Below, in pieces: positions 33,482 to 41,709 of a stretch of DNA of 51,540 nucleotides. The stretch is from assembly GCF_900109145.1 (NCBI RefSeq), contig NZ_FNYY01000028.1, positions 1 through 51,540 of the forward strand, in the 5' to 3' direction. The notes below the pieces were generated by a model. That model had not been told where the DNA came from. It saw only the letters and a list, made by a program, of their open reading frames with translations, and did no database searches. Both the position numbers and the translations under genes were made by a program. Source of the stretch: Marinovum algicola (lineage in GTDB: Bacteria > Pseudomonadota > Alphaproteobacteria > Rhodobacterales > Rhodobacteraceae). Positions within the stretch are counted from its first letter, which is position 1. Each line of letters starts with the position of its first letter.

Positions 33482-34273
33482 TTAATAAACGACCACGGGA
33501 CTGGACCCGCCGTCGACGGCAATTGTCTGCCCGGTCACCGCAGATGCATGAGCGGAGGCCAGGAAAAGCACCATCGGAGCAATGTCGGCAGGTTCCACGA
33601 GACGCCCGATAGGGAAGTCCGCGATAAAAGACGCCTCGGCCTCTTCCATAGAGATTCCCCGCTCCTTCGCGCGCGCTTCAAGCCGCGCCGGGTATCTGTC
33701 GGATTTGGTGAAAGGCGGATGGACCACATTCACGGTGATGCCGTCGGGTGCGACATCGGCGCTGAAGTTCTTGGCAAAGTTCGCCAACGCGGAATTGCCT
33801 AGTCCCTGAGGAAGGGCTTCCCGGTGCGCGACGCGGGCCGAGGTACCCCCGATGCAGATCACACGCCCGCGCCCGGACCGGCGCAAATGCGGCAAGGCCG
33901 CGCGTGCAAGCCGCATGGACGCCAATGTCTTGCCCATAAACCTCTCGACAAGCTTTTCGTCTGTGAGTTCTTCCAGTCGCCCGCCCACGTTTGTCGACGC
34001 GTTGTTGACGAGCACATCGAGGGCACCAAAGCGTTCCTCCACGCTCGCGATGGCGTGCTCACAGCCGTCAGCGGTGAAGAGGTCGGCCTCCACCGTCCAA
34101 GACGTGCCTCCGCACTCTTCGATGGCGCGGCCGGCGGAGGCGAGCGCCTCGCGGTCCCGACCGCAGATCGCCACTCTTGCACCTTCGCTCGCAAAGCCCA
34201 GCGCGATGGCCAAGCCGATGCCGCGGTTCCCTCCGGTCACAAGGACCGTTCGGTCTTTTAGATCGAGATCGAT
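33482..34273 (-). CDS. SDR-family protein with apparent ATC start and no YxxxK motif
   Basis: A 263-residue short-chain dehydrogenase-like protein. The expected N-terminus (x-DLDLKDRTVLVTGGNRGIG) is present, but its first codon is ATC (34273-34271), placed 7 bases after AGGAGG. No ATG, GTG or TTG lies between it and an upstream TAA; the next usual start, GTG 34240, would remove the first beta strand. The cofactor motif TGGNRGIG and NNAS are present. At the active site, QGLGNSALANFAK stands where YxxxK would be, so the catalytic tyrosine and lysine are missing. It may be a non-classical SDR or an inactive relative. It lies 70 bases after the aldolase gene, probably in one operon. Confidence 0.75.
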   Translation of the reverse strand: MDLDLKDRTVLVTGGNRGIGLAIALGFASEGARVAICGRDREALASAGRAIEECGGTSWTVEADLFTADGCEHAIASVEERFGALDVLVNNASTNVGGRLEELTDEKLVERFMGKTLASMRLARAALPHLRRSGRGRVICIGGTSARVAHREALPQGLGNSALANFAKNFSADVAPDGITVNVVHPPFTKSDRYPARLEARAKERGISMEEAEASFIADFPIGRLVEPADIAPMVLFLASAHASAVTGQTIAVDGGSSPVVVY

Positions 34274-34343
34274 GGCTAATCCTCCTCTTCCTTACGCTGC
34301 AGGTCTCTGGGCACTGCAGGGTGATGGTTCCCCGATCCTCGGA

Positions 34344-35129
34344 TCACTGCATCCAGTCCCTGCCCTGCGCGCGTTCAAGCTTGCGCAGCATTGCCTGCCA
34401 TTCGGTCTCGCGGCTGCTGCCAAAACTATCCCGCTCAAAAATGGCGCGCGATTGCTCCATCACAAGCTGTTGGATGTCTTCGTTGATGGGCTGGATCTCT
34501 TGTCCGGTGCTGAGAATGGCCATCTGGTAGGAACAAGCCGATTCCATGCGTGCCATCCACAAAAAGGCCTCGCCGACAGTACGGCCCACCGACATCAGCC
34601 CGTGGCTTCGCAGCACCAGCACACGACTGTCGCCCAGATCGCGTACGATGCGTTCGCGTTCCTCCAGATTCACCGCGATGGATTCGTAATCGTGGTAAGC
34701 CACGAATGGTAGCATCGTCAGGGCCTTCTGGTTGTTCGGCAGAAGGCCGTCACGCATGCAAGCCACGGCATTGCCGGCGCGCGTGTGCGTGTGCATGACT
34801 GCGTTCATGTGCTGCGCGGACATGTGTACAGCTGAATGGATGGTGAAACCCGCCGGGTTGATCGGGTAGTCCGAACGGTCCAGCACGTTACCTTCTTCGT
34901 CGACCTTGATGAGCGACGAGGCGGTGATTTCCTCGAACAACATGCCGTAAGGGTTCAACAGGAAATGGTCAGTCCCCGGTACCCGTAGCGAGATATGCGT
35001 GCCGAACAGGTCCGACCAGCCATACATGTCGGTCAGGCGGTAGCAGGCCGCAAGATCGCAGCGCGCCTGCCATTCCTCGGGACTCATGTGATCGGGAGTG
35101 GTATCGGGATCTGCAACGATTTTTAACAT
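34344..35129 (-). CDS. Class II aldolase/adducin family protein
   Basis: A 261-residue protein of the fuculose-aldolase/adducin fold. It shows FGTHISLRVPG and FLLNPYGMLFEEIT near the N-terminus. The zinc-binding pair His113-His115 (MHTHTRAG) follows, and a third histidine lies in LVLRSHGLMSVG. Members are metal-dependent aldolases, epimerases or decarboxylases acting on hydroxy acids and sugar phosphates; several hydroxy-acid-acting members sit beside transporters. The promoter element C is 145 bases upstream, pointing at this gene, and the SDR gene follows. The reaction is not determined by the sequence alone. Confidence 0.87.
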   Translation of the reverse strand: MLKIVADPDTTPDHMSPEEWQARCDLAACYRLTDMYGWSDLFGTHISLRVPGTDHFLLNPYGMLFEEITASSLIKVDEEGNVLDRSDYPINPAGFTIHSAVHMSAQHMNAVMHTHTRAGNAVACMRDGLLPNNQKALTMLPFVAYHDYESIAVNLEERERIVRDLGDSRVLVLRSHGLMSVGRTVGEAFLWMARMESACSYQMAILSTGQEIQPINEDIQQLVMEQSRAIFERDSFGSSRETEWQAMLRKLERAQGRDWMQ

Positions 35130-35274
35130 TCAAGTCTCCTCCTGCCTGTACGCACTCAGTCTCCGTCGACCGGTTGACCGGATCCCCATGCCGCGTTTGA
35201 CGTAGGCATGGAAAGTGGCCTTTGGTTGCAACGGGTTGCGTGATTAAAACTGTGCCCGAAAGCCCTGCTGACAA

Positions 35275-35314
35275 GCAAACGATTATAACGCATGGTTCCT
35301 TGATAAAAACTCAA
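35275..35314 (-). promoter_or_regulatory. Conserved 40-bp promoter element, site C
   Basis: Starts GCAAACGATTATAACGCAT and ends TTGATAAAAACTCAA. On the minus strand it contains a perfect TATAAT at the -10-like position. It points to the aldolase/SDR operon. It lies just after the end of the preceding TRAP operon (stop at 35347). Confidence 0.78.
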
Positions 35315-35346
35315 ACGAGTCGATTTCCAAGGGTCTGCTGCCGCAC

Positions 35347-37353
35347 TCATTGAGGAAGGTCGTCACCCCGCAAGCGACCCATAGACGAGCACCGCGCGTG
35401 GGCCATAAAGACGGCCGGAGCCGCCAGTGCAGCTCCGATCAGGGCTGTATCCAGGTGAGTCAGCCCGAGCGTCGCCAGCCCGGGAACAGCCACAAGGAAC
35501 CCGCCCACAATCAGCAGACCCCGGCCCGCGGCGGCCCACAGCCCCTTGCCCAGTGGGCCGAACCCAACGACGTAGCCGCGAAAGCCGGAGGCCATCAGCC
35601 AGATGCCCACTAAGGCACTGGCAAGCGCCACGAATACTTCCGAGATGCTGCCCTGACCGACCAGTGCCGGGTCCAGCACAAAGAAGAACGGAATGATGTA
35701 GATCACCGCACCCAGACGCATGGATTCGACACCAACTTCAAAGGGCCGCGCGCGCGCCAGCGTCGCAGCCGAAAATGCGCCGAGGGCAACCGGCGGCGTA
35801 ATGAAGCTGACCATGCCCCAGTAGAGAATGAAGAGATGCACGACGATGCGTTCGAGCCCCGTTGCCTCTAAGGCGGGTGCAAGGACCACAGCAAGGAAAA
35901 CATAGCACGCAGTCACGGTCATCCCCATGCCGAAGACAAAGGCGGTAACCGCCCCCATGAGCAACAAGGCAACCTTGGAATTCCCGGCAATGAAGACGAG
36001 ATCGTTGACCAACGTACCCGCCAGTCCGGTCGCCGCAAAAGCGCCGACGATCAGGCCGATGCCCATAAGTATGGCGGTCAGCTCGGCTAATGCGGCGCCA
36101 ACGTTCCACGCCAGCTTGCACAGTCCGGCAAAGTCGAGTCTGCTTTGCGGTAAGAGCTGGTTCAAAAAAAGCATCAACGCAGTTGCGAAATAGGGCGCGC
36201 GCGTTTCGGCCCGCAAACCGATCATCATCCAGATCAGCAACCCGAAGACCAGGATGTAGGTCCAGCCACCGCGCAGAGTTGCGCCTAGTCGCGGCAATTC
36301 CTCGCGCGGCAAACCGCGGAGCCCCTTGCCCGCAGCATAGGCGTCGATCTGCATGAAAAGGCCGAAGTAGAACAAAAGCGAAGGGATGGCTGCGGCCAGC
36401 GCCACCTCGGCGTAGGGCATTCCCAGGAACGAGGCCATGACAAAAGCGGTGGCACCCATGATCGGCGGCATAAGCACGCCACCGGTCGACGCGCAGGCCT
36501 CCGTTGCTGCGGCGGTCTTTGCCGAGAAGCCGCTGCGCTTCATTGCCGGGATCGAAGCCGCTCCGGTCGACAACACGTTAGAGATCACCGAACCCGCCAG
36601 CGACCCCATGAAGCCACTGGCAAAGATTGCTACCTTGGCGGCTCCGCCCCGAAAGTGCCCGACCAGAGAAAAGGCAAGATCGTTGAAAAACTGGCCGCCG
36701 CCGGTTCTTGAAAGAACCGCGCCGAACAGCACAAAGCCAACCACCAGCTTTCCGAAGCTTTTCATTGGGATACCAAAAACGCTTTCCGACGATATCAGGT
36801 GATAGGCCATCGTGTCGAATAGCGGCTGTTGAAACCCATTGAGCGGACCGGGAAAATGGCTGGCCGCCGTGGGGTAAAGTGAGACCGAGCAAACGATTGC
36901 CGCAAGGGTTATGCCGCCCGCGCGTCTCGTTGCCTCGATAATCAACGCCCAGAAGATCACAGATGCAAATTGCACCGATCGCGGCGCCGCATATTCCCAG
37001 CCTTCGTTCAGAGACCGTTCCGAGCTGGCTGCGAAAAACAGGCAAAGTGCCAGCGATAGCACCATCAATCCCCAGTCCACCGCGCGCGCCCGGGAGCCCA
37101 ACGCGCCACTCTCGAAAACCAGAAAGGACAAAGAGAAGAAGGCCGCGGCCAAAAGATAGAGGTACTGACCTTCCAGAATGGTGATCCCGAAGGCCCGCAG
37201 CTGAAAAACTTGATTCAAGGACAGCCCGACCCCAAGGAGTGTACCGGCAGCGACGAGCAGAAGGCGGAGCGGGCTGCTCGGCATCCGCTCCTCCGTTGTG
37301 GCCGAAAACATCTCCGCCGGTTCATTCGTGAAGGTTCCCACGACCATCTTCAA
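35347..37353 (-). CDS. TRAP transporter fused permease, system 2
   Basis: A 668-residue membrane protein with the same DctQ-DctM fusion as system 1. Conserved DctM-type segments include TEACASTGGVLMPPIMGATAFVMA and FGMGMTVTACYVFLAVVLAPALEA, and the C-terminal HLFILYWGMVSFITPPVALGAF. The start overlaps the stop of its binding-protein gene as ATGA. Here no intercistronic hairpin separates the two genes, unlike system 1. It imports an unknown, probably carboxylate, substrate. Confidence 0.92.
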   Translation of the reverse strand: MKMVVGTFTNEPAEMFSATTEERMPSSPLRLLLVAAGTLLGVGLSLNQVFQLRAFGITILEGQYLYLLAAAFFSLSFLVFESGALGSRARAVDWGLMVLSLALCLFFAASSERSLNEGWEYAAPRSVQFASVIFWALIIEATRRAGGITLAAIVCSVSLYPTAASHFPGPLNGFQQPLFDTMAYHLISSESVFGIPMKSFGKLVVGFVLFGAVLSRTGGGQFFNDLAFSLVGHFRGGAAKVAIFASGFMGSLAGSVISNVLSTGAASIPAMKRSGFSAKTAAATEACASTGGVLMPPIMGATAFVMASFLGMPYAEVALAAAIPSLLFYFGLFMQIDAYAAGKGLRGLPREELPRLGATLRGGWTYILVFGLLIWMMIGLRAETRAPYFATALMLFLNQLLPQSRLDFAGLCKLAWNVGAALAELTAILMGIGLIVGAFAATGLAGTLVNDLVFIAGNSKVALLLMGAVTAFVFGMGMTVTACYVFLAVVLAPALEATGLERIVVHLFILYWGMVSFITPPVALGAFSAATLARARPFEVGVESMRLGAVIYIIPFFFVLDPALVGQGSISEVFVALASALVGIWLMASGFRGYVVGFGPLGKGLWAAAGRGLLIVGGFLVAVPGLATLGLTHLDTALIGAALAAPAVFMAHARCSSMGRLRGDDLPQ

Positions 37354-38513
37354 AAGACCGGCTGGAAGCCACCGCTGACCAGCGCCTCGCGGCGCTTCGT
37401 GGCCCAGGCGCTCTGCCAGTCTTCTGGGGACTCAGCCTTCAATTCCTTCCAGGCTGCGGACAACGTGTTCTGCCGGGCGATCATTTTTTCATTGTGCGCC
37501 TGTGCCGCATCGGACCAGACACCGATTTCCTTGAAGTAGCGGATCGCGCCTGCGTGGAACGGGACCAACCATTCCATGTCCTGCGCCTCGATGCTCCAGC
37601 CATCCGCTGCCGGAGCGGCATCTTTATAAGCATCAAAGGTTTCAACCATGGCGCGGGTCTGCTGGTAGACGAGATCCTCGTCCTGCACGTCCATCGCGAT
37701 CAGGACGGGATAGGGGTAGCCGACAGTGGACAGCCCGTTTTCTTCTGAAAGCCCAGCGCCTTGAGTGGCCGTCATCGGTGCGAAATAGGGGGCGATTTCC
37801 TGTAACCGAGCCATGCCTTCAGCATTGTTGGCGTCAACCGTGGGCCAGAACAGGCCGCGAGGCCCTGCTTCGACTTCATAAGCAGCCCCCGCCGTGGTGG
37901 CGGAATAGGCCGCGTCCACGGTGCCATCCACCAGCGCGCGATAGCTGTCAGCGATGCCGCCGAACTCGACCGCGGTGACATCATTCCAGGTCAACCCGCC
38001 GTATGCCAAGAGCGCCGATGTGGCGACGTTGAGGGCCGGTGAGCCCTTGACCCAAGACACTTCGAGTCCACGAAGATCGCCATAAGTGAAGCCATCGCAA
38101 TCGGGCTTGCCAACCTTTTCGCAGGTGTCCCGCGTTGTGGCGAGCGCAAAACCGAATTTGGAACCCGCATTCTGCAACAGGACGCGCACTTTCTGCGGCC
38201 CCCAGTTTTCGTCACTGAAAGCAAAGACACCTTCCTGCGCCATATAGACGCCTCCGATCCCGGCGGCCGCGAAATCAACCTTTCCCTGACGAAGCGGAAC
38301 GGCGCGGGCGATGTCGTTCTTGCCGGCAAGCATGCGCAGGTTTGTGCCATAGGCATTCTTCAGTGCAGCGCCGATAGCGACCGCCTGGCTGTGACCGCTG
38401 GAGCCGACGCCATAGGTCGACCAAGAGATCTGGCCCGGCAGGTTGAGCTCTTCAGCATGACTCATTCCAGCCAGCAGCGAGATGCCCGCTGCGATGATCA
38501 GGGTTCTTGACAT
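37350..38513 (-). CDS. TAXI-family TRAP substrate-binding protein, system 2
   Basis: A 387-residue exported protein, somewhat longer than usual for TAXI proteins. The signal peptide is MSRTLIIAAGISLLAGMSHA. The mature part starts with ISWSTYGVGSSGHSQAVAIGAALKN, the TAXI N-terminal pattern, and has VPFHAGAIRYFKEIGVW near the C-terminus. Cysteines at DTCEKVGKPDCDG may form a disulfide. It delivers substrate to the permease whose gene overlaps downstream. The promoter element H is 182 bases upstream, pointing at this gene. Confidence 0.9.
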   Translation of the reverse strand: MSRTLIIAAGISLLAGMSHAEELNLPGQISWSTYGVGSSGHSQAVAIGAALKNAYGTNLRMLAGKNDIARAVPLRQGKVDFAAAGIGGVYMAQEGVFAFSDENWGPQKVRVLLQNAGSKFGFALATTRDTCEKVGKPDCDGFTYGDLRGLEVSWVKGSPALNVATSALLAYGGLTWNDVTAVEFGGIADSYRALVDGTVDAAYSATTAGAAYEVEAGPRGLFWPTVDANNAEGMARLQEIAPYFAPMTATQGAGLSEENGLSTVGYPYPVLIAMDVQDEDLVYQQTRAMVETFDAYKDAAPAADGWSIEAQDMEWLVPFHAGAIRYFKEIGVWSDAAQAHNEKMIARQNTLSAAWKELKAESPEDWQSAWATKRREALVSGGFQPVF

Positions 38514-38695
38514 GAATTCCTCCCAAACGTCAAATTGCGGCTGCCCGTCCTCTCGGCGGCCAGTTTTTTTGTCTCACACGCGCGCCGCTGGTCTTCCAAG
38601 TCGTTGAAAAAGGTGATAATATTGCAAGAGGCCCCGGCGGCGCCCGGAATGAGCATTCGTTCACTTTCCAATTTGGGTGGAACGCCGTTCATCGC

Positions 38696-38735
38696 GCAAC
38701 CGACTTATTCACATTGAAAGCTGAGAAAAACTCAA
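38696..38735 (-). promoter_or_regulatory. Conserved 40-bp promoter element, site H
   Basis: Starts GCAACCGACTTATTCACAT and ends TGAGAAAAACTCAA. It lies between the TAXI-2 operon on the minus strand, at which it points, and the divergent LysR gene starting at 38775. Its dyad is 40 bases from the LysR start, as expected for an autoregulated LysR gene. Confidence 0.75.
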
Positions 38736-38774
38736 ATAGCCTCGCCACAGCTCAACTACCAAGGTCCCCCCACA

Positions 38775-39740
38775 ATGAGGAACGCGCTTCCCCCCTTAAA
38801 CGCGCTGCGCAGCTTTGTGGAAGCTGCCAATGCCAGGAGCATCTCGAAGGCAGCGGAAGCGCTCTACGTCACGCCCGGTGCAGTCAGCCGCCTGGTCCAG
38901 AAGCTCGAGGATTACTTTGGCACGGCTCTGTTTGTCCGAACGCCCAATGGGCTGGAACTCACCGAACATGGCAAGACATACCTGCGAGACATAGCCGGGC
39001 CCTACGCGGCGCTTGGCGATGCGACGCGCAGGATGCAGAGGCGTGCCGTCGGCAATCGCCTGATCGTCACCTGCCATCCAACCTTTGCGGCGCGTTGGCT
39101 GCTGCCGCGGTGGAACAACTTTTCCCGTCAGCGCCCGGATATCGAGGTGCAGATCGTAACCACGTTGAAGGAACTGGACTTTTACCATCACGACACCGAC
39201 CTTGCGATCGTCCTAGGGCCAGACGTCGACGCCTACACCCTCGGTCCCGGCATCGTCGGTGAAAAGCTGTTGGAATTAGAGATGTTTCCGATCTGCTCGC
39301 CAAAGCTGTTTGCCGATATGTTTGCCGGTCAGGGCGAACCGTCCGAATGGAAGGTGCCGCTCGACGTGCTCAAGACCCATACATTGATCCATACCGATCC
39401 GACGCCGCACGAATGGCAATACTGGCTCGATGCTTACTACAATGCCAGCCGCGACCCCGAATTGAAGGCGGCGATCAAGTCGGTCGATGTCAGTCACGGG
39501 CCGGTGTTCGCCACCGCGGATCTGGCCATCCTCGCCGCGCTCGAAGGGATTGGCCTGTCAACCAGTATCGGCGCCTTTGTCGAGCAAGATCTGGCCAATG
39601 GCCGGTTGATGAAGCCTTTCGAATTCTCCCGCAAGGCGACAAGATTCTATCATATTCTGTGCCGCGAAGAGCGCTACGAAGACGAGAACATCGCACTTTA
39701 CCGCGACTGGCTGCTCAGAGAAGCGGGCATCATTCCCTAG
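38775..39740 (+). CDS. LysR-family regulator, GcvA-like (candidate regulator of the 40-bp element)
   Basis: A 321-residue LysR protein. The winged helix-turn-helix at residues 5-65 opens LPPLNALRSFVEAANARSISKAAEALYVTPGAVSRLVQKLE, the pattern of the GcvA/AmpR subgroup. The effector domain follows with ARWLLPRW and DLAIVLG segments. The gene is flanked by two copies of the 40-bp element: H upstream, G 38 bases after its stop. The dyad TTGAG-N5-CTCAA in the element has the T-N11-A form bound by LysR proteins. On this basis it is the best candidate to control the regulon. The effector might be one of the imported acids. Confidence 0.9.
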   Translation: MRNALPPLNALRSFVEAANARSISKAAEALYVTPGAVSRLVQKLEDYFGTALFVRTPNGLELTEHGKTYLRDIAGPYAALGDATRRMQRRAVGNRLIVTCHPTFAARWLLPRWNNFSRQRPDIEVQIVTTLKELDFYHHDTDLAIVLGPDVDAYTLGPGIVGEKLLELEMFPICSPKLFADMFAGQGEPSEWKVPLDVLKTHTLIHTDPTPHEWQYWLDAYYNASRDPELKAAIKSVDVSHGPVFATADLAILAALEGIGLSTSIGAFVEQDLANGRLMKPFEFSRKATRFYHILCREERYEDENIALYRDWLLREAGIIP

Positions 39741-39777
39741 CGCCAGACAGCGCGAGCGAGGCCGGGCTTTTCCATAT

Positions 39778-39817
39778 TTGAGTTTTTCTCAATGGTGACT
39801 GCGAATTACTCGTTTGA
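39778..39817 (+). promoter_or_regulatory. Conserved 40-bp promoter element, site G
   Basis: Starts TTGAGTTTTTCTCAA (a perfect TTGAG-N5-CTCAA dyad) and ends AATTACTCGTTTGA. It points to the plus-strand cupin gene 67 bases away and hence to the cupin/TAXI-3/TRAP-3 operon. Confidence 0.75.
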
Positions 39818-39884
39818 TCAAGCAGATGCTCTTCCTCCAGACTGGTCGTGCCAAAAGGCATATTTTAGTTTTGGAGGATGTAAA

Positions 39885-40487
39885 ATGCCAGACACCACCG
39901 CCAAGGTCTCGATCCGGGATACCGCAAAGGCCGTCATTAGGGCCATCGATGACGCCGGCGAGAACCCGACGAAACTTCGCCAGGGCATTCTCGAAGCGAC
40001 CGACCCGTTGCGCCGACGCGCGGATCTGTTGGACCTTGGGACAAAGCGTCTCGCCAATCACATCGAGGCCAATTCCAAGCACCTGTACTACGACGGCGAG
40101 CTGTCCATCACGCTCGACAGGGTTCCTACCGGGAGAGTGATCCCACCGCATGACCATGGCCTGTGGGAAGCCGTGCTGGTTTGCACGGGTAGTCTTCAAC
40201 ACGCGATCTACCAGCGCGCGGACGACGGATCGGTCGAAGGCTATGCAGAGCTCGAGCTTGTCGAGGACCGCGTGATCCAGCCCGGCGATCTGGCGCTCGT
40301 CATCCCACCCGCCGAGATTCACAGCTTCGAAGCTTTGGAGGAAGACACTTGGCTGATCAATGTGGTCGGCGGGAATTACCGCGCGCACCGCAACTACTTC
40401 AACATCGAAGCGCAGACTGTCGTTTATGCCAAGGCGGGCACCTACCGGGCCTCGCCGCCGCCCGCGCCCGTCGGGGCAACGGCCTGA
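39885..40487 (+). CDS. Cupin-fold metal-dependent protein
   Basis: A 200-residue protein. ATG 39885 follows TTGGAGG at good spacing; an open frame to 39792 would overlap the promoter element G and is not used. The double-stranded beta-helix motif is seen as PPHDHGLWEAV (His89, His91, Glu95), with the second cupin motif PPAEIHSF providing His146. These four residues would bind Fe, Mn or Zn, as in cysteine-dioxygenase-like cupins. It could be a dioxygenase, isomerase or hydrolase for the substrate imported by the TAXI-TRAP system encoded just downstream. I do not recognise a specific member. Confidence 0.8.
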   Translation: MPDTTAKVSIRDTAKAVIRAIDDAGENPTKLRQGILEATDPLRRRADLLDLGTKRLANHIEANSKHLYYDGELSITLDRVPTGRVIPPHDHGLWEAVLVCTGSLQHAIYQRADDGSVEGYAELELVEDRVIQPGDLALVIPPAEIHSFEALEEDTWLINVVGGNYRAHRNYFNIEAQTVVYAKAGTYRASPPPAPVGATA

Positions 40488-40604
40488 TCGGCACGCCCAA
40501 CGCGGAAATCCTCGCCCGGTGCGCCCGGAGGAACCTCGGCACCCCGAGGAGGCGCAGGCAGGAAGCGGCAAAATCAAGAATTACTCAGGGGAGGAAAAGT
40601 CACC

Positions 40605-41627
40605 ATGACTGCACTACGAACTTATCGCCGGACCGGTCCGGCTGTCGCCCTGGCGCTGGCCGCCGGGATGCTCACCGTCACTCAGGCCTTTGCCAACGAA
40701 ACTATACGCTGGGGGTCGTCGTCGCTTGGCGCCGGGTCCCAGACAACGATTGCCGCTATGGCCTCGGTTGTGGCCAAGAAAACCGACCTTAAGCTGGTCG
40801 AACAGGTGACCGGCGGGCCGTCGGAAAACATGCGGCTAATCCAGCAGGGCGAGATCGAGATCGGTCAGCTGACTTCGGGCATTGCCTATGACGGCTACCA
40901 CGGCAACAACCAGTTCGCGGCCCAGGGCAAGACCGACATGCAGGGGCTATTCACTCTTTACCCGGCTAACATGACCTTTGCCGTGGCCGCCGATTCCGGG
41001 ATGCGCACCGTCGATGACGTCAAGGGCAAACGGATCGCCGTCGGCCCCCCGGGCTCGACCGCGCCGAAGTGGATCCAGGCCTGGCTCGACGCCTACGCCG
41101 CCTCGGAAGGCACCGACCTAGTGCGCATCGGTTATGTCGAGGGCTGCGACGCACTGCAAACGGGCACCGTCGACGCCTGCCTGATCTTCGTCACCGGCAG
41201 CACTCCGGGCGGCTTCACCCAGCGGCTCGATCTCGCCATGGACATTGTGCCCATCGAGTGGAGCACAGAGGGCGGGGGCTTCCAACGGCTGGAGGAAGAG
41301 CGGCCCGAACTGGCGGTACCCGGCATGATCGTGGCCGGCAGCCTGAAGAACCTCGACCGCGACATACAGGTCCCCGGCACCTTTTCGGCTGAGTACACCC
41401 CGACCGGGGCGATTTCCGAGGAAGAAGGGTACCAGATCGTCAAGGCGATTTGGGAGAACCGCGAGGAGATCGCTAGCCGGGTCGCGATAGCTAAGTGGTA
41501 CGGACAGTCGCCGGCCAACCTGCTGGCCGGGCTCGCGCCCTCGATTCCGGTGCATCCCGGGGCCGCGCGCTTCTACAAGGAAATGGGCGTCTGGGACGAC
41601 CGCTACACCGTAGGCTCTGCCGAGTAG
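40605..41627 (+). CDS. TAXI-family TRAP substrate-binding protein, system 3
   Basis: A 340-residue exported protein. ATG 40605 follows GGGGAGG. Signal peptide of about 30 residues ending FANE. The mature N-terminus IRWGSSSLGAGSQTTIAAMASVV is the TAXI pattern, with VKGKRIAVGPPGS in the middle and IPVHPGAARFYKEMGVW near the end. The 117-base gap after the cupin gene contains a small stem (CCTCGG/CCGAGG) but no T-run, so read-through from the cupin gene is likely. It serves the permease at 41710. Confidence 0.9.
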   Translation: MTALRTYRRTGPAVALALAAGMLTVTQAFANETIRWGSSSLGAGSQTTIAAMASVVAKKTDLKLVEQVTGGPSENMRLIQQGEIEIGQLTSGIAYDGYHGNNQFAAQGKTDMQGLFTLYPANMTFAVAADSGMRTVDDVKGKRIAVGPPGSTAPKWIQAWLDAYAASEGTDLVRIGYVEGCDALQTGTVDACLIFVTGSTPGGFTQRLDLAMDIVPIEWSTEGGGFQRLEEERPELAVPGMIVAGSLKNLDRDIQVPGTFSAEYTPTGAISEEEGYQIVKAIWENREEIASRVAIAKWYGQSPANLLAGLAPSIPVHPGAARFYKEMGVWDDRYTVGSAE

Positions 41628-41709
41628 ACACCTGAACCAGCCTCCCCGTGAGCACGGCCAATCGCCGGGCTTGCGGGGCTCCCTCCCCCCTTCACGCGAG
41701 ACCGTCACC

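Noticed and set aside
40533-40548. CCTCGG/CCGAGG stem between the cupin and TAXI-3 genes as a terminator
   Set aside because: Six base pairs without a T-run, inside a short gap between genes that look co-transcribed.
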